Below are positions 23,418 to 32,699 of a DNA stretch of 64,000 nucleotides, one piece after another; positions within the stretch are counted from its first letter, which is position 1, and each line of letters starts with the position of its first letter. The stretch covers positions 1-64,000 of the forward strand of contig JAPLEV010000050.1 of assembly GCA_026391005.1 (NCBI GenBank), read 5' to 3'. The notes under the pieces are model-generated. The model had not been told where the DNA came from, did no database searches, and was given only the letters and a program-made list of their open reading frames with translations. Position numbers and translations under genes: made by a program. The DNA is from Flavobacteriia bacterium. GTDB lineage: Bacteria > Bacteroidota > Bacteroidia > Flavobacteriales_D > Crocinitomicaceae.

Positions 23418-25661
23418 ATGAAACAAACTTTACAAATAGAAGCTACCATTGATCAAGCAATCGAACTAGGATTGCGTGCTGATGAGTTTGAAATGATTAA
23501 GGAAATCCTTGGACGTACACCAAATTTTACCGAAACAGCAATTTATTCTGTGATGTGGTCAGAGCATTGTTCATATAAAAATTCAATACTTTGGCTCAAA
23601 ACCTTGCCTAAAGATGGTCCACATATGTTAATTAAAGCGGGCGAAGAAAATGCTGGTTTAGTGGATATTGGTGGTGGATTAGGATGTGTTTTTAAAATAG
23701 AATCTCATAATCATCCCAGTGCTTTAGAACCATACCAAGGTGCTGCAACGGGAGTAGGTGGAATTAATAGGGATATTTTTACGATGGGAGCACGACCAAT
23801 CGCTCAGCTTAATTCACTGCGTTTTGGCGATATAAAAGAGGCAAGAACTAAATGGTTGGTAAAAGGCGTTGTAAAAGGAATTGGGGATTATGGAAATGCC
23901 TTTGGTATTCCAATTGTTGGTGGTGAGGTATTCTTTGATGAATGTTATAATACCAATCCTCTTGTCAATGCATTCTCTGCTGGAATCATTGATACTAAAA
24001 AAATAATTTCTGCTACAGCAAAAGGTCCGGGGAATCCTGTGTTTATTGTTGGTTCTTCTACTGGCAAAGATGGTATCGCAGGAGCGGCATTTGCTTCAAA
24101 AGATATTACCGAAGATTCGGCTAATGATTTGCCTTCTGTGCAAGTGGGTGATCCGTTTATGGAAAAACTATTGCTTGAAGCAACTATGGAACTCGCTAAT
24201 ACCAATGCTATTGTTGGGATGCAAGATATGGGGGCCGCAGGTATAACTTGTTCTACTTGTGAAATGTCAGCAGCTGGAAATGTCGGAATGGAGATTTATC
24301 TCGATAAAGTACCAACTCGCCAAGAAAATATGCTTCCTTATGAAATCTTGCTCTCTGAATCGCAGGAAAGAATGCTTGTTGTTGTTAAAAAAGGAGAAGA
24401 GGAAACCGTTAAAGCAATTTTTGATAAATGGGATTTACATGCGGAAGAAATTGGCCATGTAACAGATTCGGGACGAATTTGCTATTATATGAACGGCGAA
24501 TTGGTTGGTGATGTGCCTGCTGAATCGCTAGTGCTCGGTGGCGGTGCACCACAATATAAACGTGAGTTTTCTGAACCTGCATACTACAAAGAATTTAAGA
24601 AATTCAATATAAATAAGGTTCAAAAACCAAAAGATCTTAAAGAAGTTGGTTTTGCATTGTTAGGCCTTCCAAATATTGCCTCTAAAAAATGGATCTATGA
24701 ACAGTATGATTCGATGGTAGGAACGGCAACTATGACCACTAACAGACCTTCGGATGCTGGAATTGTTTTTATAAAAGGGACAGAAAAAGGATTGAGCTTG
24801 ACGGTTGATTGTAATGCTAGATTTGTAAATGCTGATCCGGAAATTGGTACAATGATTGCCGTTTCTGAAGCGGCAAGGAATATTGTCTGTTCTGGCGGTA
24901 TACCATCTGCTGTCACCAATTGCCTGAATTTTGGAAATCCTTACAATCCAGAATGCTATTGGCAGTTTGTTGGTGCTATAAAAGGAATGAGTGCTGCTTG
25001 CTTAAAATTTGAAACACCAGTTACAGGTGGAAATGTTTCATTCTACAATCAGTCAAATATTAAAGGAAAAGAGGTACCCGTTTTTCCAACTCCTACCATT
25101 GGAATGATTGGAATTGTGCCTAATATCGATAATGTGATGACCTTAGACTTTAAAAAGAAGGGAGATCTTATTTTCTTAGTAGGGGATTATACAAACGATA
25201 TTTCTTCTTCAGAATATCTAGCGACTTACCTTGGTATTAAGGAATCACCCGCACCTTATTTTAATTTGGAAAAGGAATTTAAAATGCAAAAAGCAGTGCA
25301 GGGGCTCATCGAAAGTAAATTAATTAACGCTGCACATGATGTTTCTGATGGTGGCTTATACGTTACCTTAGTTGAAATGGCAATTCCTCAGGATCTTGGT
25401 TTTGATATCGTAACTGATGCTGAAATTAGAGAAGATTCTTTCTTATTTGGAGAAGGACAGGGTAGAGTAGTGGTAACCTTAACCGAAGAAATGGAAAGTT
25501 ATTTTATTGAATTTATGATGAAAATGAATGTTAATATTACACTTTTAGGACATGTGACTAAAGGTAAAATGCAAGTTGATGAAGAACATTTTGGATTTAT
25601 AAGTGAAGCAAAAGCAATCTTTCAAAATGCCTTAGGTAATATGTTAGATGATAAAAATTGA
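23418..25661 (+). CDS. purL: phosphoribosylformylglycinamidine synthase subunit PurL (747 aa)
   Basis: Purine biosynthesis: converts formylglycinamide ribonucleotide to the amidine with ATP and ammonia from the PurQ subunit. The 747-residue length marks the small PurL type that needs separate PurQ and PurS. The catalytic SEHCSYKNS (His50) lies near the N-terminus, then [18 protein letters not shown] (nucleotide/Mg region), GMQDMGAAG and, in the second half, [11 protein letters not shown] and [11 protein letters not shown] of the tandem AIRS-like domains. Neither PurQ nor PurS is next to it in this window. A 146-base AT-rich gap precedes it; a clean promoter is not seen. The TGA stop is followed after two bases by the ATG of the DUF4290 gene. 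Confidence 0.95.
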   Translation: MKQTLQIEATIDQAIELGLRADEFEMIKEILGRTPNFTETAIYSVMWSEHCSYKNSILWLKTLPKDGPHMLIKAGEENAGLVDIGGGLGCVFKIESHNHPSALEPYQGAATGVGGINRDIFTMGARPIAQLNSLRFGDIKEARTKWLVKGVVKGIGDYGNAFGIPIVGGEVFFDECYNTNPLVNAFSAGIIDTKKIISATAKGPGNPVFIVGSSTGKDGIAGAAFASKDITEDSANDLPSVQVGDPFMEKLLLEATMELANTNAIVGMQDMGAAGITCSTCEMSAAGNVGMEIYLDKVPTRQENMLPYEILLSESQERMLVVVKKGEEETVKAIFDKWDLHAEEIGHVTDSGRICYYMNGELVGDVPAESLVLGGGAPQYKREFSEPAYYKEFKKFNINKVQKPKDLKEVGFALLGLPNIASKKWIYEQYDSMVGTATMTTNRPSDAGIVFIKGTEKGLSLTVDCNARFVNADPEIGTMIAVSEAARNIVCSGGIPSAVTNCLNFGNPYNPECYWQFVGAIKGMSAACLKFETPVTGGNVSFYNQSNIKGKEVPVFPTPTIGMIGIVPNIDNVMTLDFKKKGDLIFLVGDYTNDISSSEYLATYLGIKESPAPYFNLEKEFKMQKAVQGLIESKLINAAHDVSDGGLYVTLVEMAIPQDLGFDIVTDAEIREDSFLFGEGQGRVVVTLTEEMESYFIEFMMKMNVNITLLGHVTKGKMQVDEEHFGFISEAKAIFQNALGNMLDDKN

Positions 25662-25663
25662 TT

Positions 25664-26293
25664 ATGGAATATAACACAACAAGAGGGAAATTAATTCTTC
25701 CCGAATATGGTAGAAATGTGCAAAACATGATTTCTCATGCCATGGAAATTGTAGATAGAAAAGAACGGAATCGTGCGTCAATTGCAATTATTGAAGTTAT
25801 GGGTCAGTTAAACCCACATTTAAGAGATGTTGATGATTATCGTCATAAACTGTGGACGCATCTTTTTGTGATGTCTGATTTTAAATTAGATGTTGATTCT
25901 CCTTATGAAATTCCGCTTCCCGAAGCTTTGATGGAAAAACCTCAAATTATGGTTTATCCAAAAGGAGAAATACGATTTGGCCATTACGGAAAATATACAC
26001 AACAAATTTTGACTGATTCTGCTTTAATTACAGATCCGAAGGAAAAAGAATATCTAAAGAATTCAATGGCTAATTTCATGAAAAAGCTTTACCTAGCTCA
26101 TAATAATGATGCGGTTGAGAATAACGTAATTGCGGATCATTTGAAAGACTTATCGAAAGGGGAACTTGTTCTTGAAAATCCGGATGAATTAGTTAGCACG
26201 AGTACATTATTGAGGGAAATGGGGATGAATAAAAAATTCAATAAACCATCCAACTTTAAGCATAAACAAAAAAAGAAATTTATAAAAAAATAA
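25664..26293 (+). CDS. DUF4290 family protein (209 aa)
   Basis: Conserved Bacteroidota protein of unknown function. The signature region at the N-terminus (MEYNTTRGKLILPEYGRN) and VDRKERNRAS followed by a DYRHKLWTHLFVMS segment match the DUF4290 family. No signal peptide or membrane segment; the C-terminus is basic (KHKQKKKFIKK), hinting at contact with nucleic acid or ribosome (inference). I chose the ATG at 25664 over the TTG at 25658, because the latter overlaps the purL stop and family members begin with MEYN. It lies two bases after purL and four before murA, so the three genes look co-transcribed. Confidence 0.9.
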   Translation: MEYNTTRGKLILPEYGRNVQNMISHAMEIVDRKERNRASIAIIEVMGQLNPHLRDVDDYRHKLWTHLFVMSDFKLDVDSPYEIPLPEALMEKPQIMVYPKGEIRFGHYGKYTQQILTDSALITDPKEKEYLKNSMANFMKKLYLAHNNDAVENNVIADHLKDLSKGELVLENPDELVSTSTLLREMGMNKKFNKPSNFKHKQKKKFIKK

Positions 26294-26296
26294 AGC

Positions 26297-27604
26297 ATGG
26301 CATCATTTGAAATTATCGGTGGTAAGGCACTTAAAGGTGAGCTAACGCCTCAAGGAGCAAAAAATGAAGCGCTTCAAGTGTTATGCGCACCATTACTGAC
26401 TTCTGAAAAAGTAACCATTTCCAATGTTCCTGATATCATTGATGTGAACAAACTTATTTCCTTACTTCAAGCAATGGGAGTGAAGGTAGAAAAGGTGGAA
26501 AAAGGCACGTATATTTTTCAGGCAAAAGAAATTGATTTTGACTATCTAGGAAGTGAAGATTTTAAAACGCGCGCATCATCTTTAAGGGGTTCAATTATGA
26601 TTGTGGGGCCACTATTGGCGCGCTATGGCAGGGGATTTATTCCAAAGCCGGGTGGTGATAAAATTGGCCGCAGAAGGTTAGATACGCACTTCGAAGGATT
26701 TACCTTGCTTGGTGCTAAGTTTAATTATGATGCTGGGGAACATTTTTATTCGGTTGAAGCTAAAAAATTGAAAGGGACTTTTATTCATCTAGATGAAGCG
26801 TCTGTTACTGGAACTGCTAATATCTTGATGGCAGCTGTACTTGCTGAAGGAAAAACAACTTTTTACAATGCAGCTTGTGAGCCCTATATTCAGCAATTGT
26901 GCAAAATGTTGAATTCAATGGGAGCTAAGATTTCTGGGATTGCTTCCAATATGTTGCATATTGAAGGTGTTAAAGAATTAGGAGGTTGCTTTCATAGAGT
27001 GCTACCTGATATGATTGAAATAGGTAGCTTTATTGGCCTTGCTGCGATGACTCAGTCTGAAATTACGATTAAAGATGTTAGCTGGGAAAACTTGGGAATC
27101 ATTCCTAATGTTTTTAGAAGATTAGGAATCAAACTAGAAAGACGTGGAGATGATATATTCGTGCCAGCTCAAAAAAATTATGAAATTGACACCTTCATTG
27201 ACGGTTCTATATTAACAATTTATGATGCGCCTTGGCCCGGGTTTACGCCCGATTTATTATCTATTATTTTAGTAGTAGCTACTCAGGCAAAGGGTTCGGT
27301 TCTTATTCATCAGAAAATGTTTGAATCAAGATTGTTTTTTGTCGATAAATTAATTGATATGGGAGCGCAAATTATTCTTTGTGATCCCCATAGAGCAACT
27401 GTTATTGGAATGAATAGAGAGCATTCTTTGAAAGGTATTAGTATGACATCACCGGATATTCGTGCAGGTGTATCTTTATTAATTGCTGCACTCTCAGCAA
27501 AAGGGAAGAGTACCATTCATAACATTGAGCAAATCGATCGGGGTTACCAAGATATCGAAATTCGTTTACGAAATATTGGTGCTGATATTACTAGAATAGG
27601 ATAA
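26297..27604 (+). CDS. murA: UDP-N-acetylglucosamine 1-carboxyvinyltransferase MurA, Asp active-site variant (435 aa)
   Basis: First committed step of peptidoglycan synthesis: adds enolpyruvate from PEP to UDP-GlcNAc in the cytoplasm. Family motifs are present in order: GGKALKGELTPQGAKN at the start, the catalytic loop KPGGDKIGRRRLDTH (117-131), VTGTANILMAA and RAGVSLLIAAL with GYQDIEIRLRNIGA near the end. The loop residue that is Cys115 in E. coli is Asp121 here (GAT at 26657-26659). Cys-to-Asp keeps MurA active but prevents fosfomycin alkylation in other bacteria, so resistance is predicted. Single-base overlap (TAATG) with the thioredoxin-like gene. Confidence 0.95.
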   Translation: MASFEIIGGKALKGELTPQGAKNEALQVLCAPLLTSEKVTISNVPDIIDVNKLISLLQAMGVKVEKVEKGTYIFQAKEIDFDYLGSEDFKTRASSLRGSIMIVGPLLARYGRGFIPKPGGDKIGRRRLDTHFEGFTLLGAKFNYDAGEHFYSVEAKKLKGTFIHLDEASVTGTANILMAAVLAEGKTTFYNAACEPYIQQLCKMLNSMGAKISGIASNMLHIEGVKELGGCFHRVLPDMIEIGSFIGLAAMTQSEITIKDVSWENLGIIPNVFRRLGIKLERRGDDIFVPAQKNYEIDTFIDGSILTIYDAPWPGFTPDLLSIILVVATQAKGSVLIHQKMFESRLFFVDKLIDMGAQIILCDPHRATVIGMNREHSLKGISMTSPDIRAGVSLLIAALSAKGKSTIHNIEQIDRGYQDIEIRLRNIGADITRIG

Positions 27605-28125
27605 TGAAATCAAGTAGTTTCTTATTTATTGGTTTACTTGCCGCTTTATTTTATTTCTCATTTACTTTTGAAAATAATGAGGATAATACTAAAAATGGTA
27701 ATGCTCCTGAAATCGAACTTGTATCCCCAAAAGGTAAGAAAATAAAGTTATCCGATTTAAAAGGTAAGTTTGTATTAATTGATTTTTGGGCTTCTTGGTG
27801 CGGGCCGTGCAGAGTTGAAAATCCTAATGTCGTTGAAGCATACAAAAAATACAGGAAGGGTAAATTTAAAAATGGAAAAGGGTTCGAAGTCTTTAGTGTT
27901 TCGTTAGATCGAGAAGTTGAAGCTTGGAAGAATGCCATTAAAATAGATCATTTGGATTGGAGTACACATGGTATTGATAGTGAAGGAAAAGCGTCTGAAA
28001 GTTATGGAGTGAATTCTATTCCCTCTGCCTTTTTAATTGATGGCGATGGTAATATTATTGCTAAAGGACAAGAATTACGTGGATTAAATCTCCACATTAC
28101 GCTTGATCGCTACCTCAAAAAGTAA
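27604..28125 (+). CDS. TlpA/ResA-like thioredoxin-fold protein, exported (173 aa)
   Basis: Thiol-disulfide oxidoreductase of the TlpA-like family. An N-terminal hydrophobic helix (residues 5-20) places it outside the inner membrane as an anchored or secreted protein. The thioredoxin domain has the active site WCGPC (Cys66, Cys69) after the strand FVLIDFWAS, and the cis-proline segment SIPSAFLID near 140. The typical insert between (ENPNVVEAYKKYRKG) is present. Possible roles include reduction of periplasmic disulfides or haem/cytochrome maturation. It overlaps the murA stop by one base and is convergent with the nucleoside phosphorylase gene only four bases away. Confidence 0.88.
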   Translation: MKSSSFLFIGLLAALFYFSFTFENNEDNTKNGNAPEIELVSPKGKKIKLSDLKGKFVLIDFWASWCGPCRVENPNVVEAYKKYRKGKFKNGKGFEVFSVSLDREVEAWKNAIKIDHLDWSTHGIDSEGKASESYGVNSIPSAFLIDGDGNIIAKGQELRGLNLHITLDRYLKK

Positions 28126-28129
28126 GGAC

Positions 28130-28996
28130 TTAAACTTGGTTTAAGACATTTTCAATCAATCCAAGCATTTCGGTGTTGTATCCCTGGGAAAAGATTTGGT
28201 TAGGACGGTTGGCTACACCTAAACAGATGGTCGCGCAGCGATGTCCAAGAGCTTTTCCTAACGAAAATAACGCAGAGCTTTCCATTTCAAAATTACAAAC
28301 CATCAAACCGTTCATATTAAATTCCCCGAATTTCAATTGAATATCTGCTGTACGTGTCGGGATTCTTAATTGACGTCCTTGGGGACCATAAAATCCTGAA
28401 CTTGTTACCGTAATACCAGAAAATGTTTGCGGGGTTTGTAATCGAAAACTTAGTGTCTCATCCGCCGCAACTGCATAGGGTTGTATTGTTTTTGGCAAAC
28501 CAATAAAAGAACTCAATTCAGAAGCTAAAAACTGTTCTTTTTCGCTAAATTCAATTTCGTAAAAATGAGCTACGTTATCCAAACCAAATGCATAGTCACT
28601 GATGATATGAGAATGTAATGGAATACTTGATTGTAAAATTCCACAGGTGCCAATGCGAACAAGTTCTAATTGAACCTTCTCCGTTTTTTCCGTTCGCGAT
28701 TTTAAATCTATATTAACTAAAGCATCTAACTCGTTAATTGTTATATCGATATTGTCCGTTCCAATCCCCGTAGATAATACAGTAATTCTTTTGCCTTTAT
28801 ATGTTCCCGTTTGACAAACAAATTCCCGGTGTCTGCTTGTAAATTCGATATTATCAAAAAATGATGTAACGAGGGCTACACGATCTTGATCTCCTACTAA
28901 TATAATTTTTTCAGCAAGTTGCTCCGGAAGTAAACCTAAATGGTAAACTTCTCCTTTTGCATTTAAAGCTAATTCTGTGGGTGGAAAGTATTTCAC
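28130..28996 (-). CDS. nucleoside phosphorylase, uridine-phosphorylase-like (288 aa)
   Basis: Cytoplasmic purine/uridine phosphorylase superfamily (PNP_UDP_1). The phosphate/nucleoside loops are seen in GDQDRVAL, then HREFVCQTGTYKGKRITVLSTGIGTDNIDI, VRIGTCG and the FEMESSALF base/ribose-binding segment near residue 240. Similarity in the NIDIxxNELDALV region favours uridine phosphorylase-type members common in Bacteroidota. It cleaves nucleosides with phosphate for salvage. The start is GTG (28994-28996 on the minus strand) since no in-frame ATG gives the expected N-terminus. It lies 4 bases after the DUF4197 gene in a three-gene minus run. Confidence 0.88.
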   Translation of the reverse strand: MKYFPPTELALNAKGEVYHLGLLPEQLAEKIILVGDQDRVALVTSFFDNIEFTSRHREFVCQTGTYKGKRITVLSTGIGTDNIDITINELDALVNIDLKSRTEKTEKVQLELVRIGTCGILQSSIPLHSHIISDYAFGLDNVAHFYEIEFSEKEQFLASELSSFIGLPKTIQPYAVAADETLSFRLQTPQTFSGITVTSSGFYGPQGRQLRIPTRTADIQLKFGEFNMNGLMVCNFEMESSALFSLGKALGHRCATICLGVANRPNQIFSQGYNTEMLGLIENVLNQV

Positions 28997-29000
28997 AATG

Positions 29001-29732
29001 TTATTTTAAACTTCCAAATACTTTAGATAAAAGATCGGAAACTCTTGCAGCAGGATCTAGTCTAATTTTATCCTCTTCTTTTGCAACCATGATGAATAAT
29101 CCTTCAATTGCTTTTTGAGTGATATACGCATCTAAATCGGGATTTAGATCTTCACCCATAGTGATGGCGTTGTATTTAGTAATGATCGGATTCCAATATT
29201 CGGTAAGCTTTACCTTTGATGTTGCTTCTTTCACCTTAGGGGTAAAGGCAATGACTAATTTCGAAATCGTTTGATCCTTAAGAAATTTAGTAGCAGCACC
29301 ATTACCTCCTTTTAAAATAGCGAAACCATCTTGAACACTCATGTTTTTTATAACATCAATAAAAATGGTCATAGCCTCTTTTGTTGCTTCTTCTGCTGCA
29401 CGGTTTAAGGTGGTTTCAAATTTTTCAACTTGACCACTTAAGCCAAGATTTAATGCTTTTTCTTTTACTTTGATAGCATCTGGAGGAAAAGGTAAACGAA
29501 TTTCTACGTTACCTAAAAATCCATCAGTAACTGAGGTTAATGATACTGAATTTTTTATTCCAACACTCAACGCTTCTTTTAATCCCGAAATGACTTCGTC
29601 GTTTGTTAACTCATTTGCTAGTGGTACGTTGATTGGTAAGTTACCTGTTACTTTTGGTAATTTTGGAATCTGAGAAAGAACATTACAAGAGTAAGTAATT
29701 AAGGCACATGTGAAAAAAAGGAAGAATTTCAT
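29001..29732 (-). CDS. DUF4197 family lipoprotein (243 aa)
   Basis: Secreted protein of unknown function belonging to DUF4197. It has a signal segment with a lipobox-like ITYSC (Cys16), followed by the family's helical domain: GLKEALSVGIKNSV, LPFPPDAIKVKEKALNLGL, LNRAAEEATKEAM and VQDGFAILKGG with TKFLKDQT near the middle; these blocks match the family well. DUF4197 proteins are widespread and usually periplasmic. It lies between the large T9SS protein gene (19 bases upstream) and the nucleoside phosphorylase gene (4 bases downstream), and is probably transcribed with them. No function is assigned. Confidence 0.88.
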   Translation of the reverse strand: MKFFLFFTCALITYSCNVLSQIPKLPKVTGNLPINVPLANELTNDEVISGLKEALSVGIKNSVSLTSVTDGFLGNVEIRLPFPPDAIKVKEKALNLGLSGQVEKFETTLNRAAEEATKEAMTIFIDVIKNMSVQDGFAILKGGNGAATKFLKDQTISKLVIAFTPKVKEATSKVKLTEYWNPIITKYNAITMGEDLNPDLDAYITQKAIEGLFIMVAKEEDKIRLDPAARVSDLLSKVFGSLK

Positions 29733-29751
29733 TGTTGTATGTTATTTAGTA

Positions 29752-32463
29752 TTATCGTAAAACTTGAACGAAACCATTTAGCGTTTTTCTACCATCATTA
29801 TCACGCTGCTTGTACATAGCTACCCAACTGTAAACACCTGGTTGTATTAACTTGCCCCCATACGTTCCGTCCCATTCTGCTTTGGTATCATGTGTCTCCC
29901 AAACTACTTCTCCCCATCGATTATACACCGATAATGAAAAGCTTTGTTGATCAATCCCTTCTACGTAAAAATACCATGTCTGATTGTGTTCGTCGTCGTC
30001 AGGAGTAAACGTATTCGGTGCATAAAACACAATATCTGGAATAATTTGTAATTCTAAAATAATAGAATCTGAACACCCTTGGGCAGTTGTTACTGTTAAC
30101 ATGATGTCATACTCTCCAACAACACCCTCTGGATAAGTAATTATTGCATTTGGACCACTTGCTATAATGGAGTTAGAACCTAAACTTTCCCACTCCCATG
30201 TTACGATATTTCCTAATGAATTATCGTTTACTTGAATCGCTGTTTCAAACCATGTTGCTGGATTTTTAGAAAGCATGAAATCTGCAGTAGGTAATGGAGT
30301 TACTTCCACAATATTTGAAACGGTACCGGTATAAACACAGCCATAAATTGAGGTAGTAGTCATAGTTACGCTGTAAAGTCCTGGCATGGGGAATGTATTC
30401 GTCACATCTTGTAAGTCTGGAACATTAAAACTGTCTCCATTCGAAAAATCATATTGTGTCGATGCTATTTCATTTCCATTCACAGAGGTATTCATAAATG
30501 TAAACGCGCCTGGCATACAAGCAATTGGAATGTCAGGAACGACATTAGGTTGAATTGGCGTAGGAAAAGTAACTAGGAGACAAGCTTGTGTCGTTGGTGA
30601 ACCACATTGCTCGGAAAGCGTTAAACAATAGGTGGTATTTGTATTTGCGGGATCTACCGTAATCGAAGATCCTACATTATTATACGTTCCATTTTCTGTC
30701 CAAGTATAAATATAAGGAGATGATCCTCCTGTACCTATAGCGCTCAAATTAATGGAGGCTTCTGGGCAAATCATGGTATCAGGTGTAATAACCGCAATAC
30801 TTAATGGGGAAGGTTCGTTGATAAACACGGAAATAGTATCTATACAACCATTTGCGTCTGTTACTGTAATGGAAGATAAGCCTGCTCCTAAATCATTTGC
30901 AGTGTTGATGGTAGAAATTGAATTATCCCAATCAAAGAAGAAGGGACCAGTTCCTTGTTGAACTCCTATAGTTGCAGATCCGTTGTTAACTGAATTACAA
31001 CTAGCATCCACTTGGTTTTGAATGGATAATATCATTCCTGGTATTTCTGTAACAACTACTGTTGTTGTTCCGGAACACCCCGAGGAGGAACTTACTTGAC
31101 AAGTATAGGATCCAGCAGTAAGTCCAACTGCCGTTTGTGTTGTTTGGCCATTGTTCCATAAATAAGTAATGTTACCCGATGCTGGAACCATATTGGCTGT
31201 TGCTGTGCCATTGTTTCCACCCGCGCAGGAGACTAATGTGGAAGAACTATTATAAGCTGCCGGTGTATCGCCAACCGCAACGGTTGCAGTTGCTGTACAT
31301 CCATTTCCATCAATCATATTAACCGTGTAGTTTCCAGCAAGTAGATTCCCTACGGTTTGGGTATTGGCGTTTATAGGCGTCCAATTGAAGGTGTATGGTC
31401 CAGGAGAATTTGGACCAGGTGTAGCAGTAACCGATCCAATTCCTTGGGTACATACGTCAGGAAGCGCAGTTGCTGTCACAACACCATTGGCACTTGTAAG
31501 CCATGTTGTATCTAGGGTAATTGAACCTATGTTAGTGTTGCACGCGGAAGCGGATAAAAAATATCCTGTTGTTCCGGGTGGAACGACTGGGACATTTAAC
31601 ACGCCGTTATTATAAGGAAATGTTTGTCCAAGTGTATTAGCCCATAAAAAATTAGTGCCAGGACTGGTTACAGTTATGTAAGGAATTTGCCCCATGGTGT
31701 AAGAAGCGGTATTATTTGGAGCAGTAGGCGTAAAGCGTCTTCCATCTTGGTTTGCCCCCCATTGAGAGTTGTTTCTGCCTGGTGTAATGTGTGCTAAATT
31801 CCCAGGGTTATTTTCAGATCCTTGTATCGCTAATCCACCGTTCCAACCGTTACATTGGGGCTTGTTTCCGATATGAAGTTCAAATACGTTGGTCGTTTCG
31901 TATAAAATAATAGCCATGTAGTTACATTGTGAGGTACAACTAAACATAAATATGTTTTTGTATAGAACAACGAAGCGTCTGTTGGGAGCGGTACCGATTG
32001 TTTGATATTGTATCTGTCCTCCTAAGGATGGGTTAATATCTTGGTAAGTTAACATAATCGTGTTCTTTGCAGCAGCAAATCCTGCATTTGGCAAAGGGCC
32101 AATGCCACCTAAAGACCAAGGACAATAACCATTTGCATTAGCTAGATTAAAAGAAATTAAACCATTTGAACCAATAACACAATTTGAATAATTGCTACCA
32201 TAAAAACTAAATGGGAAGCCAATGTTCACTGACCCTGACCATGAATCATCTGATAAATTTACTTGCGAAGGTGCGTTTAAGTATAAACCTGCAACTGGGT
32301 TACCACCACCAGCATTACAATTAGTAATAACCACCGATTGACCTGGACATACTGTAGCATCTTGACCAAGGCACAATTGGAGTTGAGCATTAGTTGTAAA
32401 AGAAAAAACAGTTAGTACAAGAAAAAATAAAGTGTGAGTTTTGGTAAAAAAAGTTCTGATCAT
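29752..32463 (-). CDS. T9SS type B cargo protein with SprB/PKD repeats (903 aa)
   Basis: Large secreted protein. Signal peptide to about residue 26 (ending TTNA), then a CLGQDATVCPGQSVVI segment typical of the family. Residues 60-260 form a lectin-like or nidogen-like beta domain (GFPFSFYGSNYSN; MLTYQDINPSLGG). SprB repeats follow (GSVTATPG, GNYTVNMIDGNGC, GSYTCQVSSSSGC, SSITVTDANGC, residues 330-550), then a PKD-type stretch (620-800). The end is a type B sorting domain: FYAPNTFTPDDDEHN, VYNRWGEVVWE, EWDGTYGGK and FVQVLR. Exported by T9SS; a likely adhesin or matrix component (inference). First gene of a three-gene minus-strand run; a TAACTTTG -7 element lies 65 bases upstream. Confidence 0.9.
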   Translation of the reverse strand: MIRTFFTKTHTLFFLVLTVFSFTTNAQLQLCLGQDATVCPGQSVVITNCNAGGGNPVAGLYLNAPSQVNLSDDSWSGSVNIGFPFSFYGSNYSNCVIGSNGLISFNLANANGYCPWSLGGIGPLPNAGFAAAKNTIMLTYQDINPSLGGQIQYQTIGTAPNRRFVVLYKNIFMFSCTSQCNYMAIILYETTNVFELHIGNKPQCNGWNGGLAIQGSENNPGNLAHITPGRNNSQWGANQDGRRFTPTAPNNTASYTMGQIPYITVTSPGTNFLWANTLGQTFPYNNGVLNVPVVPPGTTGYFLSASACNTNIGSITLDTTWLTSANGVVTATALPDVCTQGIGSVTATPGPNSPGPYTFNWTPINANTQTVGNLLAGNYTVNMIDGNGCTATATVAVGDTPAAYNSSSTLVSCAGGNNGTATANMVPASGNITYLWNNGQTTQTAVGLTAGSYTCQVSSSSGCSGTTTVVVTEIPGMILSIQNQVDASCNSVNNGSATIGVQQGTGPFFFDWDNSISTINTANDLGAGLSSITVTDANGCIDTISVFINEPSPLSIAVITPDTMICPEASINLSAIGTGGSSPYIYTWTENGTYNNVGSSITVDPANTNTTYCLTLSEQCGSPTTQACLLVTFPTPIQPNVVPDIPIACMPGAFTFMNTSVNGNEIASTQYDFSNGDSFNVPDLQDVTNTFPMPGLYSVTMTTTSIYGCVYTGTVSNIVEVTPLPTADFMLSKNPATWFETAIQVNDNSLGNIVTWEWESLGSNSIIASGPNAIITYPEGVVGEYDIMLTVTTAQGCSDSIILELQIIPDIVFYAPNTFTPDDDEHNQTWYFYVEGIDQQSFSLSVYNRWGEVVWETHDTKAEWDGTYGGKLIQPGVYSWVAMYKQRDNDGRKTLNGFVQVLR

Positions 32464-32527
32464 ATAATAAATTCTAAATTCAGGTTCTATACGACTTTCT
32501 TACTTATTAGTTGCCGAAAGAACTACT

Positions 32528-32535
32528 CAAAGTTA
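32528..32535 (-). promoter_or_regulatory. predicted -7 element for the minus-strand T9SS/DUF4197/phosphorylase run
   Basis: Minus-strand TAACTTTG fits TAnnTTTG, 65-72 bases before the ATG at 32463. No good -33 TTTG is visible, so confidence is limited. Confidence 0.45.
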
Positions 32536-32652
32536 ATTAAAAATAGCTAAAATAATACCTTATTATGATTTCATTAGTAATTCTTACTCATAACATACCT
32601 TCCAAAAATTTATTTTGTTCATAATTATTGGTCGTTGGGCTAAAAAACTTAT

Positions 32653-32660
32653 TACATTTG
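32653..32660 (+). promoter_or_regulatory. predicted -7 element for gdhA
   Basis: TACATTTG is a perfect TAnnTTTG match about 40 bases before the gdhA ATG. An ATTG at 32627-32630 with a 22-base spacer could serve as the -33 element. Confidence 0.55.
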
Positions 32661-32699
32661 TTTAAAAAATTATAATAACTAACCAATAAGTTTAATATT

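Noticed and set aside
23945..24205. Minus-strand frame inside purL
   Set aside because: Antisense shadow of a highly conserved gene; no start context and no family resemblance.
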